Positions 5,455 through 6,457 of a stretch of DNA of 6,457 nt are shown here, piece by piece; the stretch's first letter is position 1; the number at the start of each line of letters is the position of its first letter. This DNA is from CAYYHA01 sp964471535 (lineage in GTDB: Bacteria > Myxococcota > Myxococcia > SLRQ01): positions 1-6,457 of the forward strand of contig CAYYHA010000241.1 in assembly GCA_964471535.1 (NCBI GenBank), written 5' to 3'. Under the pieces are notes generated by a model. That model was not told the origin of the DNA. It saw only the letters and a program-made list of their open reading frames with translations, and made no database searches. The translations under genes and the position numbers were made by a program.

Positions 5455-6192
5455 ATGCGCCGCGCAGTCGTGGGTGTGGACAGGGGTGTGGGCCTGGCGA
5501 GCCGAAGCCGGTACCTCGACGGGTCTCCTGGGGTCCGGACGCGTGCCCTCGGCCTAGGCGCGGCTGCGCTGGTCTCGGCCGCCCTCCTCGGCTGCCCGCC
5601 GAACCCCTACGGTCCCTCGAGCGACGAGCGCCTCGACATGGCCACCTCGGGCATCGATGGCGTTCCCACCGACATCGAGCAGGCCAATGCGGCGCACCTT
5701 GCCGAGCTGGCCAGCTACGCCTGCGAGAAGGAGCAGGCGGTCTACCAAGAGCTGTCGGGCCCCGGCGCAGCGGAGGACGAGAAGCTGGCTGGCTTCACCG
5801 GCTTGCTTCGCCAGCTGCGCGAGAAGCGGGAGAAGATGACGACGCTGCTCGAGCAGCATCCCGGCCTTCGTTACCACGTGGGCAAGGCAGCCGATGGCAA
5901 GAGCTACGACGTGCCCGCGCTGCTGGGCACCTGCGAGCAGACGCTCCTCGGCACCGAGACCGAACTCGACGCGCTCATCCGGGAGATCCTGGAGGCGCCC
6001 ATCGTCTACGAGTATACGGGGAAGGGCCGCCGCAGGCGGCGCGTGGCCACTGCGCGCATCGACTTCGATCTCTTGGCCGCCGCCGTCACCACCCTCGCGC
6101 CGGCGGACAGTGACCTCTTGATGAGCAAGATCGACGGGGCGAAGAAGCGGCTCGAGGAGGAAAGCCGCGGCGGACGCCGCCGGCGTCGCTAG
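5455..6192 (+). CDS. Exported helical lipoprotein of unknown function
   Basis: Predicted lipoprotein of 245 residues from the ATG at 5455. Basic residues (Arg28, Arg30) precede a hydrophobic core (31-45) and the lipobox A-L-L-G-C, with Cys47 as the lipidated residue; the mature part is 199 residues. It is mostly charged and helical. Residues 72-137 and 161-182 are Glu/Lys/Leu-rich and may form helical hairpins or coiled coils. Cys90 and Cys160 could form a disulfide. A basic patch (GRRRRR, 191-196) and a C-terminal Arg tail (241-245) are unusual and might contact nucleic acid, anionic lipid or peptidoglycan; that is a guess. I recognise no family. The start is uncertain: 30 residues before the hydrophobic core is long, an in-frame GTG at 5380 would overlap guaA, and later GTGs at 5470, 5476 and 5488 are possible. 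It is transcribed divergently from guaA and ends in TAG. Confidence 0.75.
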   Translation: MRRAVVGVDRGVGLASRSRYLDGSPGVRTRALGLGAAALVSAALLGCPPNPYGPSSDERLDMATSGIDGVPTDIEQANAAHLAELASYACEKEQAVYQELSGPGAAEDEKLAGFTGLLRQLREKREKMTTLLEQHPGLRYHVGKAADGKSYDVPALLGTCEQTLLGTETELDALIREILEAPIVYEYTGKGRRRRRVATARIDFDLLAAAVTTLAPADSDLLMSKIDGAKKRLEEESRGGRRRRR

Positions 6193-6256
6193 GACCCTTC
6201 GCCGCGGGCAGCGCCTCTCCTCGGATCCGTCGATGGCGCCGGCGAGGCGCGGCAGG

Positions 6257-6310
6257 GCAGGCGCGCGTTCGGATCACCTGCAGCAAACGCGCGCCTGCAC
6301 CGGTGATCCG
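6257..6310. repeat. Two interleaved perfect inverted repeats
   Basis: Arm A (GCAGGCGCGCGTT, 6257-6269) is perfectly complementary to A' (6286-6298), 13 bp. Arm B (CGGATCACC, 6270-6278) is perfectly complementary to B' (6302-6310), 9 bp. The order is A-B-A'-B', with A and B abutting, 7 bases between B and A', and 3 between A' and B'. The two hairpins overlap, so they are probably alternatives. Nearby are GCGCCTC/GAGGCGC (6211-6217 and 6244-6250) and a tight hairpin GGAGCG-CCA-CGCTCC (6318-6332). The block lies about 65 bases past the lipoprotein stop; it could act in transcript ending, as a structured RNA or as a protein-binding site. No T-tract follows. Confidence 0.75.
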
Positions 6311-6379
6311 TGTGTACGGAGCGCCACGCTCCCGGAGTGCCGGAGGATGTGGTCTTCCGTCCTGGCTTGACGGCGCCCG

Positions 6380-6457
6380 GACCCATCGGTTTACGCTTCC
6401 CAGCGTCCGCGGTCGCACCTGCGCGGTGGACCGTGCGGGATGCGCTGCGGATGGGTC
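6380..6457. repeat. Nested inverted repeats at the right edge, possible structured RNA
   Basis: GACCCATC (6380-6387) is perfectly complementary to GATGGGTC (6450-6457). Inside lie a hairpin ACGCT-TCCC-AGCGT (6393-6406) and a longer stem at 6408-6435 (11 bp including one G-U pair, with one bulged G and a 5-base loop). Together they make a multibranch shape of about 78 bases. It lacks a T-loop and other tRNA hallmarks. The outer stem ends exactly at the window edge, so its full length is unknown. It could be part of an untranslated leader, a small RNA, or chance pairing in GC-rich DNA. I see no gene in 6193-6457. Confidence 0.35.

Noticed and set aside
6257..6310. A complete H-type pseudoknot formed by both inverted repeats at once
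   Set aside because: The connecting loops (0 and 3 bases) are too short to span stems of 9 and 13 bp, so both full stems cannot form together.
6380..6457. tRNA gene on either strand
   Set aside because: No T-loop GTTCRA motif, proper D-arm or anticodon arm in the right place, despite the stem-rich fold.

Overview
The window is very GC-rich, with G or C in most third codon positions, and holds an ordinary bacterial gene layout. Secreted lipoproteins and a large VCBS/ASPIC-UnbV/thioredoxin protein suggest a deltaproteobacterial or myxococcal-type Gram-negative, but no phylogenetic marker here was compared with a database, so the lineage is an inference.

Layout. From 5389 leftwards the minus strand carries guaA (GMP synthase, complete) and, after 36 bases, a large gene for an exported beta-propeller protein (3799 to 1034). 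That second gene appears as two open frames, 2141-3799 and 1034-2068. They lie in the same frame and are separated by one TGA codon at 2141-2143 followed by 24 coding-like codons. Together they make a 921-codon unit: short N-terminal export segment, NTF2-like region, seven VCBS/FG-GAP repeats (six before the TGA, one after), ASPIC/UnbV domain, and a TlpA-like thioredoxin domain with a WCEPC active site. A gap of about 360 bases follows. It holds a strong candidate dif (XerC/XerD recombination) site at 789-816. Then comes a minus-strand gene for a small lipoprotein (673 to 26) with a C-terminal Ig-like region. To the right of guaA, a divergent gene (5455-6192, plus strand) encodes an unrecognised helical lipoprotein. 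The last 265 bases hold no gene but are dense in inverted repeats, including two interleaved perfect ones at 6257-6310.

How the parts relate. guaA is cytoplasmic purine biosynthesis, and the propeller/thioredoxin protein is probably periplasmic. Their shared strand and short spacing suggest co-transcription without implying a shared pathway. The two lipoproteins flank this pair and have no visible functional tie to it.

Main points of interest. (1) The in-frame TGA inside the propeller gene may be a nonsense mutation, a sequence error or a selenocysteine codon. A small hairpin at about the distance expected of a bacterial SECIS follows it. TGA is a true stop at the end of guaA, so wholesale reassignment is unlikely. 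(2) The dif-like site would mark the chromosome dimer resolution locus or a Xer-dependent integration site. (3) The interleaved inverted repeats lie at the right end. I see no CRISPR array, transposase, rRNA or tRNA.
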